35,778 nucleotides of DNA, from the NCBI GenBank assembly GCA_900316075.1, contig ONBT01000020.1:1-35778 (forward strand), given 5' to 3'. This document shows positions 23,947 to 31,904 of this stretch, piece by piece. Each line of letters begins with the position of its first letter. Within the stretch, counting starts at the first letter, position 1. Below the pieces are notes generated by a model, which saw only the letters and a program-made list of their open reading frames with translations, made no database searches and was not told where the DNA came from. This stretch comes from an uncultured Lachnospiraceae bacterium. Its GTDB lineage: Bacteria > Bacillota > Clostridia > Lachnospirales > Lachnospiraceae. Both the position numbers and the translations under genes were made by a program.

Positions 23947-26421
23947 TCAACCCGTGGTCCGCTTGATGTCGATAATGCCGGGAATCTGCATGATCTTTTC
24001 CGAGATGGCCCGGACCTCGTCCTTGTTTTTCGCCCCGAAGGAGAGGGTAATCGTCGCGACCCCGTTTTTCGCCACCCGGCTTGTGACAGTCTGGATGTCG
24101 ATATTGGCTTCCGTGAAGATGCGGGAAATATCGACCAGCATACCGGTCCGGTTCTGCCCGTAGATGGCGAGGGAGGTGGAAAAGACCTCGTCCTTCTTCG
24201 CCGCCAGGATATCCGGCTGCCACTCGGCCTCGATGATCCGCTGCTTCTCGATTTCGGGAAGGTTGATGATATTGACGCAGTCGGTCCGGTGGATACTGAT
24301 GCCCCGGCCCCTCGTGATGAAGCCCACGATTTCGTCCCCGGGCAGGGGGTTGCAGCACTTCGAAAAACGCACCGATACGTCGTCGATGCCGTTTACGACA
24401 ATGCCGTTGCCCTTCTTCGCATGATTTGCCGGCCGCTTGTCCCCGTCGGGATGGTCGGCCAGAATATCCTCGTCCGTGACCTTCTTCGGGTGTTCCTTCA
24501 GGTAGGCGTCGTACATGCGGTTGACGACCGCCCCGTCCTTGACGGAGTTCTGCCCCACCGCGGCGAGAAGGGAGGCCCAGTCCCGATAGCCGTATTTGGT
24601 CAGGGCCGACTGCTGGTAGTCGGGATTGGAAAGGATTCCGACATCGATGTTCTTGCCCTTGGCGCAGGCAACCAGGAGCTCGCGGCCCCGGGCCATGTTC
24701 TCTTCCTTGGACTGGTTTCGAAACCACTGGAGAATCTTGTTCTTGGCCTGGGTGGACTTGACGACATTCAGCCAGTCACGCGAAGGCCCGCGTGAATTCT
24801 GGGAGGTGATGATTTCGACCCGGTCCCCGTTCTGGATCACATAGTCAATCGGGACCAGCTTGCCATTGACCTTGGCCCCCACCATGCGGTTGCCGACGGC
24901 CGAATGGACCGAATAGGCAAAGTCGATGGGCGTCGAGCCCGAAGGCAGGTTCTTCACGTCCCCCTGGGGGGTGAAGCAGAATACAGTATCCGAAAAGAGG
25001 TTGAGATCGGACTTGAGGAGGTTCATGAACTCCCGGTCGTCGCTCATGTCCTGCTGCCACTCAAGGATCTGGCGGAGCCAGGAAAGTTTCTGCTCCTCGC
25101 CGGACACCGTGACGCCGGAGCCGGATTCCTTGTATTTCCAGTGGGCCGCAATACCGTATTCAGCGGTCCTGTGCATTTCCCAGGTCCGGATCTGAATCTC
25201 GAAAGGCGTTCCGTCCGGTCCGATCAGGGTCGTGTGGAGGGACTGGTACATATTGGGTTTGGGCATGGCGATATAGTCCTTGAAACGGCCCGGAATGGGG
25301 GTATACATTTCATGGATGACGCCCAGCGCCGCGTAGCAGTCCTTTACGTCTTTGACGATTATTCTTATCGCAAAAAGGTCGTAGATCTGGTCCAGGGTCT
25401 TGTGCTGGTTCACCATCTTCTTGTAGATAGAGAAGAGGTGCTTGGCCCGCCCTTCAATCGTGGCCTCGATTCCGGCCTCCGCAATCCGCTTCTTGACTTC
25501 CGCCACCAGGTCGTCCACATAGGAGTCCCGCTCCATCTTCTGCATGGCGATGGCTTCGACAAGAGAATAATAAGAATCCGGATCTATGTACTTGAGGGCC
25601 AGGTCATCGAGCTCGACCTTCATTTTCGAAATGCCGAGCCGGGAGGCCAGGGGAGCATAGATTTCCTGGGTCTCCTTCGCCTTCTCCTTCTGCTTTTCCG
25701 GCTTCATATACTGAAGGGTCCGCATATTGTGGAGACGGTCAGCGAGCTTGATGATGATGACCCGGATGTCCTTCGACATGGCGAGGAACATCTTCCTGAG
25801 GTTCTCGGCCTGGACCTCGACCTTGTCCTTATCATAGGACAGCATGCCAAGCTTGGTGACCCCGTCGACCAAAAGGGCGACCTCCGGCGAAAACATCTCG
25901 GAAATCTGCTCCACCGTCGCCCCAGTGTCTTCCACCGTGTCGTGGAGAAGGCCGGCGGCTATGGTCTCCTTGTCCATCTCGAGGTCCGCGAGGATCAGGG
26001 CTACACACAGAGGATGAATAATGTAAGGCTCCCCGCTCTTCCTCTTCTGGTCGCTGTGCTGGGCCGCCGCGAACTGGTAGGCCCGGTCAATCATCGTGAT
26101 GTCCGTATTCGGGTGATATTTCCGAATGCGGTGGATGAGCTCGAGGTAGATGGTCTCCGGCTCCGTGAAGTCCTCGGTCGCGATGATGCCCCGGTTGGGG
26201 GCCGTAATCCGCTCCTCCCACTGGAGAAGCTCTTCCTTGTCAATCTTGTCCGGCGGCATCATGCCGGCCCCGATGATGACCGGCTTCTTTTTGCTGTTCT
26301 CGTGGGCCTTCGTGAGGGCGTCCTGGAAGGCCTCCCCGACCTCGGATGCCGTGAGATGAGAAGAGGAAAGGGCCTCTTCTTCCGTTTCGGGCAGGTTCTT
26401 TTCACTTGTCACGTCACTCAT
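23947..26421 (-). CDS. rel: bifunctional (p)ppGpp synthetase/hydrolase Rel
   Basis: Long RSH enzyme that makes and degrades the alarmone (p)ppGpp at the ribosome. The hydrolase HD domain is intact (HPLCVALILADL, HDTVEDT). The synthetase carries RFKDYIA, the RxKD form of bifunctional enzymes, and MYQSLHTT. TGS (TPQGDVKNLPSGST), a helical and a CC domain (FSKCCNPLPGDEI) and a C-terminal ACT domain follow. The start is the ATG at 26421, after GGAGG; an in-frame ATG at 26463 lies upstream of that ribosome site. The 824 residues include an unusual acidic N-terminal extension of about 75 residues before the usual start of the HD domain. It is 28 bases downstream of dapL. Confidence 0.96.
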   Translation of the reverse strand: MSDVTSEKNLPETEEEALSSSHLTASEVGEAFQDALTKAHENSKKKPVIIGAGMMPPDKIDKEELLQWEERITAPNRGIIATEDFTEPETIYLELIHRIRKYHPNTDITMIDRAYQFAAAQHSDQKRKSGEPYIIHPLCVALILADLEMDKETIAAGLLHDTVEDTGATVEQISEMFSPEVALLVDGVTKLGMLSYDKDKVEVQAENLRKMFLAMSKDIRVIIIKLADRLHNMRTLQYMKPEKQKEKAKETQEIYAPLASRLGISKMKVELDDLALKYIDPDSYYSLVEAIAMQKMERDSYVDDLVAEVKKRIAEAGIEATIEGRAKHLFSIYKKMVNQHKTLDQIYDLFAIRIIVKDVKDCYAALGVIHEMYTPIPGRFKDYIAMPKPNMYQSLHTTLIGPDGTPFEIQIRTWEMHRTAEYGIAAHWKYKESGSGVTVSGEEQKLSWLRQILEWQQDMSDDREFMNLLKSDLNLFSDTVFCFTPQGDVKNLPSGSTPIDFAYSVHSAVGNRMVGAKVNGKLVPIDYVIQNGDRVEIITSQNSRGPSRDWLNVVKSTQAKNKILQWFRNQSKEENMARGRELLVACAKGKNIDVGILSNPDYQQSALTKYGYRDWASLLAAVGQNSVKDGAVVNRMYDAYLKEHPKKVTDEDILADHPDGDKRPANHAKKGNGIVVNGIDDVSVRFSKCCNPLPGDEIVGFITRGRGISIHRTDCVNIINLPEIEKQRIIEAEWQPDILAAKKDEVFSTSLAIYGQNRTGMLVDISRIFTEANIDIQTVTSRVAKNGVATITLSFGAKNKDEVRAISEKIMQIPGIIDIKRTTG

Positions 26422-26449
26422 GGCCTTTCCTCCTTTCCGTTGTTTTATA

Positions 26450-27661
26450 TCAAAGCTTTGCAATGCGCTCCAGAGCAGCCTTCGTGTTCTCGTGGGTGCC
26501 GAACGCTGTTAAGCGGAAATATCCTTCCCCGGCGGGTCCGAAGCCGGATCCGGGCGTGCCGACCACATGGGCCCGGTCCAGGAGGTAGTCGAAGAAATCC
26601 CAGGAGGAAACGCCCGGGGTCTTGAGCCAGATATAAGGGGCGTTGACTCCGCCGTAGACCGTGTAGCCGGCCTTCTCAAGGCCCTCGCGGATCATGCGCG
26701 CGTTTTCCATATAGTAGGCGACCTGCTCAGCTGTCTGCTTCCGGCCTTCTGCCGAATAGACCGCTTCGCCGGCCCGCTGAACGATATAAGGCGCCCCGTT
26801 GAACTTGGTCCCGTGGCGGCGGGCCCACATGTCGTGGAGACTGGCCCCGTTTCTCTTTAAATCCTTGGGGATGACCGTCGCCCCCAGCCGCAGGCCGGTA
26901 AATCCGGCGTTCTTACTGAAAGACCGAATCTCAATCGCGCAGGTCCGGGCCCCCTTGCACTCGTAAATGGTGTGGGGAACATTATCTTCGTGAATATAGG
27001 CTTCATAGGCCGCGTCAAAGATGATGACCGACCCGTGGTCATTTGCATAGTCGACCCACTCCTGCAGCTGGTCCTTTGTCAGGGTAGTTCCTGTAGGATT
27101 GTTCGGCAGGCAGAGATAGATGACATCGGGCACCTTGTCCGGAAGGGCAGGCACGAAACCGTTCTCCGCCGTGCAGGGCATGTAGACGACATCCGACCAG
27201 ACCCCGGTCTTCTCGTCGTAGGTCCCGGTCCGGCCACCCATGACATTCGAATCCACATAGACGGGGTAGACGGGATCCGTCACCGCAATGACCGCGTTCT
27301 CCGCAAAGAGCTCCTGAATGTTTCCGGAATCACTCTTCGCCCCGTCGGAAATGAAGACCTCATCGGGCTCGATATGGCAGCCCCGTGCGACATAGTCCTC
27401 GTTTGCCATCTTCTCCCGCAGGAAGGAATAGCCAAGGTCAGGGGCATAGCCGTGGAAACCTTCGACCGTTCCCATCTCGTCAACCGCCTTGTGCAGGGCC
27501 TCGATGACAGCCGGGCAGATGGGCAGGGTCACATCCCCGATGCCCAGGCGGATGATGTCGACGTCCGGATGGGAAGCCTTGTATTCATCGACCTTCTTCG
27601 CAATCGTAGAAAAGAGGTAGCTGCCGGGCAGTTTCAGATAGTTCTCATTGACAGGTGTCAT
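26450..27661 (-). CDS. dapL: LL-diaminopimelate aminotransferase
   Basis: PLP aminotransferase (fold type I) that converts tetrahydrodipicolinate directly to LL-diaminopimelate with glutamate, bypassing the acyl-blocked steps. The 403 residues begin with the DapL signature NENYLKLPGSYLFSTIAKKV. LGIGDVTLPICPAV, the PLP-lysine motif SFSKNAGFTGLRLG and FFDYLLDRAHVVGTPGSGFG are present. GGAGG lies 5 bases before the ATG at 27661, and a boundary-motif copy lies just upstream. The partner epimerase gene dapF precedes it, so the last two steps to meso-DAP are encoded side by side for lysine and peptidoglycan. Confidence 0.96.
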   Translation of the reverse strand: MTPVNENYLKLPGSYLFSTIAKKVDEYKASHPDVDIIRLGIGDVTLPICPAVIEALHKAVDEMGTVEGFHGYAPDLGYSFLREKMANEDYVARGCHIEPDEVFISDGAKSDSGNIQELFAENAVIAVTDPVYPVYVDSNVMGGRTGTYDEKTGVWSDVVYMPCTAENGFVPALPDKVPDVIYLCLPNNPTGTTLTKDQLQEWVDYANDHGSVIIFDAAYEAYIHEDNVPHTIYECKGARTCAIEIRSFSKNAGFTGLRLGATVIPKDLKRNGASLHDMWARRHGTKFNGAPYIVQRAGEAVYSAEGRKQTAEQVAYYMENARMIREGLEKAGYTVYGGVNAPYIWLKTPGVSSWDFFDYLLDRAHVVGTPGSGFGPAGEGYFRLTAFGTHENTKAALERIAKL

Positions 27662-27679
27662 ATATTCCTCCGTTCCGTA

Positions 27680-27695
27680 TCATGACTAATGTAAA
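27680..27695 (+). repeat. boundary motif copy upstream of dapL
   Basis: TCATGACTAATGTAAA, continuing GCCCA, 18 bases outside the dapL start. It is the best match, with the copy at 7741, to the family consensus. Confidence 0.6.
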
Positions 27696-27785
27696 GCCCA
27701 TCATTTCCGTCATACGTATATGTGGGCAGTATTCGCAGATTACCGGCCGTGCTGCTTGCCAGCGCGTAGGTTTTCACAAAATACC

Positions 27786-27810
27786 CGGAAAATTCTTCAT
27801 GATTTTTCCG
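27786..27810 (-). terminator. weak hairpin after dapF
   Basis: CGGAAAA and TTTTCCG arms around an 11-base loop, 6 bases after the dapF stop, followed on the minus strand by GGTATTTTG. The A/T-rich stem suggests partial termination before dapL. Confidence 0.35.
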
Positions 27811-27816
27811 AAATTC

Positions 27817-28707
27817 TTACTTCCCCGGGGTATAAATCTTGACATCGTCCTCGGAAACGCCTTCAGGGATTTCGATATCTCCGGAGAAGACCTCCGTGGC
27901 AGGGCCCGTCATGTGGACGTCCCTTGTGGCTTCATCATAGGAAATCGTAAGGTGTCCGCCGAGGAGCTCAATATCAACGGTCGCGTCGCAGAGGCCGTTT
28001 AAGAAGCAGGCCACCGCCGTAGCGCAGGCTCCGGTTCCGCAGGCCATGGTCTCGCCGCTTCCCCGTTCCCAGACCCGCATGCGCAGATGCCCCCGGTCCA
28101 GAATATTCACAAACTCTGTGTTGACCCGCTTGGGGAAAACCGGGTGATTCTCAAAAGCAGGTCCGATCTTTGTGAGGTCCATCTGTCGTACGTCTTCGTC
28201 TCGCACGACGACGCAGTGGGGATTCCCCATGGAGATGCAGGTGACCTTGTATATGGTGCCGAGGACCTCCAGAGGCTGATTGATCATCTCATTGTCCGGA
28301 TGGGTGACCGGAATCTGCCGGCAGTCCGTGACAGCCTGCCCCATATCCACCGTGGCCTTCTCGATTTTCCCGTCCGCCCCGGGGAAGAGCTTCAGATATT
28401 TGATGCCGGACGCCGTCTCTATGGCAACATCCGTCTTGTCCGTGAGACCATGGTCATAGACATACTTTCCCACGCAGCGGATACCGTTGCCGCACATGGC
28501 TCCTTCGGACCCGTCCGCATTGTACATGATCATGCGAAAGTCGGCTGTCTTCGAAGGAGCAATCAGAATCAGGCCATCCGACCCGATGCCGAAGTGGCGG
28601 TCGGACACATATATCGACGCCGCCCCGGGGTCCGCGATCTCGCTCCCTTTTGTGATGTCGCAGTATACATAATCATTTCCGCAGCCGTGCATCTTGGTGA
28701 AATGCAT
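27817..28707 (-). CDS. dapF: diaminopimelate epimerase
   Basis: Cofactor-independent epimerase turning LL-DAP into meso-DAP. The 296 residues contain both catalytic cysteines in their standard motifs, MCGNGIRC in the first half and GETMACGTGACA in the second, plus the N-terminal MHFTKMHGCGNDY signature. It starts 18 bases after hisA and is followed, after 155 bases with a weak hairpin, by dapL. Co-location with DapL gives a complete short route from tetrahydrodipicolinate to meso-DAP. Confidence 0.97.
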   Translation of the reverse strand: MHFTKMHGCGNDYVYCDITKGSEIADPGAASIYVSDRHFGIGSDGLILIAPSKTADFRMIMYNADGSEGAMCGNGIRCVGKYVYDHGLTDKTDVAIETASGIKYLKLFPGADGKIEKATVDMGQAVTDCRQIPVTHPDNEMINQPLEVLGTIYKVTCISMGNPHCVVVRDEDVRQMDLTKIGPAFENHPVFPKRVNTEFVNILDRGHLRMRVWERGSGETMACGTGACATAVACFLNGLCDATVDIELLGGHLTISYDEATRDVHMTGPATEVFSGDIEIPEGVSEDDVKIYTPGK

Positions 28708-28725
28708 GATACTTATCCTTCTTTC

Positions 28726-29502
28726 TTATTTTGCCGCCGCAGCGACCGCGGCGAACGGCAGTGAGCCGCCATATATATCCAGCGCTGAGCCGACCGTAAA
28801 GTTGACGCGGCCGCGGCCCAAGGTCCGGATTTTCTCAATATCCGCAAGGCTTCCGATGCCGCCGGCGTAGGTGACGGGCTTACCGTCGCACTTCCCCAGG
28901 AGTTCCACCAGTCCTTCGTCGATGCCGGCCTTCTTTCCCTCGACCGCGGTCCCGTGAATCAGGAACTCCGCGCAGGAGGAAGAAAGTTCTTCCAGAACTT
29001 CAGGCGTCAGAATGAAGTCCGTCACCCGCTGCCAGCGGTCGATGACGACATGATACTTCCCGTCCGCTTCCTTCCGGGCCGAAAGGTCCAGCACCAGGTG
29101 ATCCGGGCCGACGGCGGCGAGCATTTTTGCGAGCCGCCCCTCCGAGAAGGCCCCGTCTTCAAAGAGATAGGAAGTGACGATGACGTATCCGGCCCCGGCG
29201 GAAAGGAATTCCGGGGCGGTCTCCGGATTCATGCCGCCTCCGACCGCAAAGGCCCGAGGCCAGGCGCAAGCCGCCCCGAGGGCCGCCCGTTTAGAGGCGT
29301 CATATTCGGCTGTTCCGGCCTTGTTCAGGATGATGACATGCCCGCCGGTCAGACCATTTTCCCTGAAGAGATCCGCATAATACTCCGGCCCCTTTTCGGA
29401 AACGAAATTCTCCGCCGCAGTTCCTGTCGCATCGGACAAAGTGGAGCCGACAATCTGCTTCACCTTGCCGTCATGTATGTCGATGCAGGGACGAAATTCC
29501 AC
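28726..29502 (-). CDS. hisA: phosphoribosylformimino-AICAR ribotide isomerase, eukaryote-type HisA
   Basis: TIM-barrel isomerase of histidine synthesis (ProFAR to PRFAR). The 258 residues follow the eukaryotic-type HisA (fungal HIS6-like) rather than the common bacterial form: FRPCIDIHDGKVKQIVGS at the start, GLTGGHVIILN, FAVGGGMNPETA, HGTAVEGKKAGI and TYAGGIGSLADIE. Both phosphate-binding halves are recognisable. No other his biosynthesis gene is in the window; its neighbours are dapF and, upstream, the guaB 3' region. The ATG at 29502 follows AGAAAGGA at a loose distance. Confidence 0.88.
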   Translation of the reverse strand: MEFRPCIDIHDGKVKQIVGSTLSDATGTAAENFVSEKGPEYYADLFRENGLTGGHVIILNKAGTAEYDASKRAALGAACAWPRAFAVGGGMNPETAPEFLSAGAGYVIVTSYLFEDGAFSEGRLAKMLAAVGPDHLVLDLSARKEADGKYHVVIDRWQRVTDFILTPEVLEELSSSCAEFLIHGTAVEGKKAGIDEGLVELLGKCDGKPVTYAGGIGSLADIEKIRTLGRGRVNFTVGSALDIYGGSLPFAAVAAAAK

Positions 29503-29580
29503 CGGAGAAGTCCTTTCTGTGTCTGCCGCACGGGAGAAGGTTCATTTTCGCTTGTTTTTCGCTCCCATGTGGTTAAACAT

Positions 29581-29608
29581 TTTATACCAAATGGAGGAAG
29601 TACACAAA
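29581..29608 (-). promoter_or_regulatory. candidate hisA promoter
   Basis: On the minus strand TTTGTG, a 16-base spacer and TATAAA. An ACACAAA/TTTGTGT stem overlaps the -35. The leader would be about 70 bases. Confidence 0.45.
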
Positions 29609-29650
29609 CTTTTTTGTGTGCGCCCCCTGCAAACAGTTCCGGACCGCCTG

Positions 29651-29757
29651 AAAACCCTGCAGGCCGGATGCCATAAATGGCTGACATACAAAACCCGGCG
29701 GCCTGCAGTCACAAAGACCTATAGAAACAAAACCCGGCGGCCTGCGGCCGCCGGGGA
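29651..29757 (-). repeat. 39-base direct repeats, each a hairpin arm followed by TTTT
   Basis: AAAACCC(T/G)GC(A/G)GGCC begins at 29651, 29690 and 29729, exactly 39 bases apart. On the minus strand each copy reads as a G/C-rich block followed by GGGTTTT, so they look like tandem terminator cores downstream of guaB. Confidence 0.65.
29733..29755 (-). terminator. guaB: guaB terminator
   Basis: CCCGGCGGCC-GCA-GGCCGCCGGG on the minus strand, a perfect 10-bp GC stem followed by TTTTGTTTC. Confidence 0.85.
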
Positions 29758-29777
29758 ATCTGTGCAAAAGTATTTGT

Positions 29778-29793
29778 TTTACATTATTCTCAT
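29778..29793 (-). repeat. boundary motif copy overlapping the guaB stop codon
   Basis: TTTACATTATTCTCAT (plus strand). On the minus strand ATGAGAATAATGTAAAACA follows directly on the TGA stop. Nearly the same sequence, ATGAGAATAATGTAGAAC, lies inside rlmD at 1586-1601. Confidence 0.6.
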
Positions 29794-31250
29794 CACTTCT
29801 CATCGGAAGAATAGTTCGGAGCTTCCTTCGTGATGTGGATGTCGTGGGGATGGGACTCGCGGAGGGAGGCTGCCGTAATCTTGATGAACTTGCCCCGTTC
29901 GTGCAGGTCCTGAATCGTCGGGCAGCCGCAATAGCCCATGCCGGACCGGATGCCGCCGACCATCTGGAAGACGACGTCCTCCAGGGCGCCCTTGTAGGCA
30001 ACCCGGCCCTCGACGCCCTCGGGAACCAGCTTCTTGGCCCCCTCCTGGAAGTAACGGTCCTTGGAACCATTCTCCATGGCGGCGATGGAGCCCATGCCGC
30101 GGTAAACCTTGTATTTCCGACCCTGATAGAGCTCGAACTCTCCCGGCGTCTCGTCGCAGCCCGCAAAGAGCGAACCCATCATGCAGACATTGCCGCCGGC
30201 CGCCAGAGCCTTCGTCATGTCGCCCGAATACTTGATACCGCCGTCGGCGATGACCGGAATTCCATGCTTCGAAGCTGCTTCGTAGCAGTCCATGATGGCC
30301 GTAATCTGGGGAACACCGATACCGGCAACGATACGGGTCGTGCAGATGGAACCGGGTCCGATGCCGACCTTGACTGCGTCCGCGCCGGCCTTAATAAGGT
30401 TCTCCGCCGCATCGCCCGTCGCGATATTTCCGGCGATGACCTGCAGGTCGGGATACTTCTCCTTGATCTTCGAAACGGCAGTCAGGATATTCTTGGAATT
30501 GCCATGGGCGGAATCGACGACGATGCAGTCCACATGCGCCTCATAGAGGGCAGCCACCCGGTCCATCATATTTGCCGTGATGCCGACGCCGGCTCCGCAG
30601 AGGAGGCGGCCCTGGGAATCCTTGGCGGACAGGGGATAGCGGATCTGCTTTTCAATATCTTTGATTGTAATGAGACCCTTGAGATTTCCTTCCTCGTCAA
30701 CGATGGGAAGCTTCTCTTTTCTTGCCCTTCCGAGAATCTTCTTTGCCTCGTCGAGGGTGATTCCGACCGGAGCTGTAATCAGGTTCTCAGAAGTCATGGA
30801 CTCGCGGATAGGCTTCGTGTAGTCCTCTTCAAACTTCAGGTCCCGGTTTGTGATGATGCCGACCAGCTTGCCGTTTTCCGTGATGGGGACGCCGGAAATC
30901 CGGAACTTCTTCATCAGGTCCTCGGCGTCCTGCAGGGTATTGTCCGGGGAAAGGTAGAAGGGATCTGTGATGACGCCGTTCTCAGACCGCTTGACCAGGT
31001 CGACCTCATTGGCCTGAGCCTCGATGGACATATTCTTATGAATAATGCCGATGCCGCCCTGCCTTGCCATCGCGATAGCCATCCGGTGCTCCGTGACGGT
31101 ATCCATGGCGGCACTCATCATGGGAATATTGAGGACAATGCTCTTCGTGAGGTGGGTCCGAAGGTCAATCATATTCGGCGTCACTTCCGAATACTGGGGC
31201 ACCAGCAGCACGTCGTCAAATGTAATTCCGTCACCGATAATCTTTGCCAT
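29793..31250 (-). CDS. guaB: inosine-5'-monophosphate dehydrogenase
   Basis: NAD-dependent oxidation of IMP to XMP, the committed step of GMP synthesis. The 485 residues are a TIM barrel with a paired CBS module inserted (about 95-215, [15 protein letters not shown] and [14 protein letters not shown]). The catalytic Cys is in [15 protein letters not shown], and the mobile flap region holds YRGMGS. The ATG at 31250 (MAKIIGDG) is used because the family starts there and AGGAAGAA precedes it; an in-frame ATG at 31313 lies upstream of the predicted transcription start. A good promoter, and further upstream two hairpins, precede the gene. (p)ppGpp inhibits many Firmicutes GuaB enzymes, linking it to rel. 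Confidence 0.97.
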   Translation of the reverse strand: MAKIIGDGITFDDVLLVPQYSEVTPNMIDLRTHLTKSIVLNIPMMSAAMDTVTEHRMAIAMARQGGIGIIHKNMSIEAQANEVDLVKRSENGVITDPFYLSPDNTLQDAEDLMKKFRISGVPITENGKLVGIITNRDLKFEEDYTKPIRESMTSENLITAPVGITLDEAKKILGRARKEKLPIVDEEGNLKGLITIKDIEKQIRYPLSAKDSQGRLLCGAGVGITANMMDRVAALYEAHVDCIVVDSAHGNSKNILTAVSKIKEKYPDLQVIAGNIATGDAAENLIKAGADAVKVGIGPGSICTTRIVAGIGVPQITAIMDCYEAASKHGIPVIADGGIKYSGDMTKALAAGGNVCMMGSLFAGCDETPGEFELYQGRKYKVYRGMGSIAAMENGSKDRYFQEGAKKLVPEGVEGRVAYKGALEDVVFQMVGGIRSGMGYCGCPTIQDLHERGKFIKITAASLRESHPHDIHITKEAPNYSSDEK

Positions 31251-31283
31251 TTCTTCCTGCCTTTCTTCGTGGATATTTCCGGG

Positions 31284-31313
31284 ATTATATCGCAGGGCTT
31301 CATTGCTCCGCAA
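31284..31313 (-). promoter_or_regulatory. guaB promoter
   Basis: TTGCGG, an 18-base spacer and a perfect TATAAT on the minus strand, placing the start near 31277 and giving a leader of about 27 bases. Confidence 0.7.
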
Positions 31314-31326
31314 TTCCCGCCCTGCG

Positions 31327-31424
31327 CCCTCAGCTCACGTTCCCGCGCATACGCTTCACGTTCGCTGAGGGTGCGCCAAATAGTCATTCACCCACTGGCA
31401 AATAAATTTGCCGTAGGTGATGAC
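31327..31424. other. two hairpins upstream of the guaB promoter
   Basis: CCCTCAGC (31327-31334) pairs with GCTGAGGG (31364-31371). GTCA-TCACC (31383-31392) pairs with GGTGA-TGAC (31416-31424) around an inner near-palindrome GGCAAATAAATTTGCC (31397-31412). Both lie upstream of the -35 box, so they may be operators or the end of an upstream transcript. No gene is seen from 31251 to 31540. Confidence 0.5.
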
Positions 31425-31540
31425 TTTTGGCTTTATAATCAAATTTCAACTACTCTACCAAAAACCGCAGAAACATTCAAGGCAAAATCCTGTATGTTGA
31501 GAATTTTTTCAAGTTTCCATGCCGCCCTGCGGTCAGGAGA

Positions 31541-31904
31541 GGGGGACGTTTGCAGAATTTTGGCCATTTTTACCCTCCGCTAGCGGCTCGAGGGAGGACA
31601 TTTGTGGAATTCCGGCCTGTTTTACCCCCGGCTGGCGGCTCGAGGGGGGACGTTTGCGGAATTCCGGCTGTTTTTACCCTCGTGCAAGCCTTCCAGGGGT
31701 GTCAAACTTCGAAATCAGCCTGTTTTTACCCTCGTGCAAGCCTTCCAGGGGTGTCAAACCTTGAAATCAGCCTGTTTTTGCCCTCGTGCAAGCCTTCCAG
31801 GGGTGTCAAACTTTGAAATCAGCCTGTTATTGCCCTCACACAAGCCTTCCAGGGGTGTCAAACTTTGAAAGCAAGCCATTTTTACCCCCGGAACAAGGCA
31901 AACA
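31541..31904. repeat. 52-base tandem repeat array 2 (seven units)
   Basis: Units start at 31541, 31593, 31645, 31697, 31749, 31801 and 31853; the shared centre (TTTTTACCC or variant) recurs at exactly 52-base steps. Units 1-3 have one left half (GGGGGACGTTTGCGGAATTC), units 4-7 another (GGGTGTCAAACTTTGAAATC). Units 1-2 share one right half and units 3-6 another, so unit 3 is a hybrid. The last unit merges with the 3' end of the PAP2 gene, whose stop codon lies in its GGGTAAAAA. The open frames across the array are repeat artefacts. Confidence 0.9.

Noticed and set aside
31181-31387. 68-residue frame overlapping the guaB start
   Set aside because: It crosses the guaB promoter and hairpins and runs into guaB out of frame, with no homology that I recognise.
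31519-31868. Three overlapping plus-strand open frames of about 81-88 residues in array 2
   Set aside because: All are translations of the same 52-base unit in different frames; no ribosome site or codon bias supports them.
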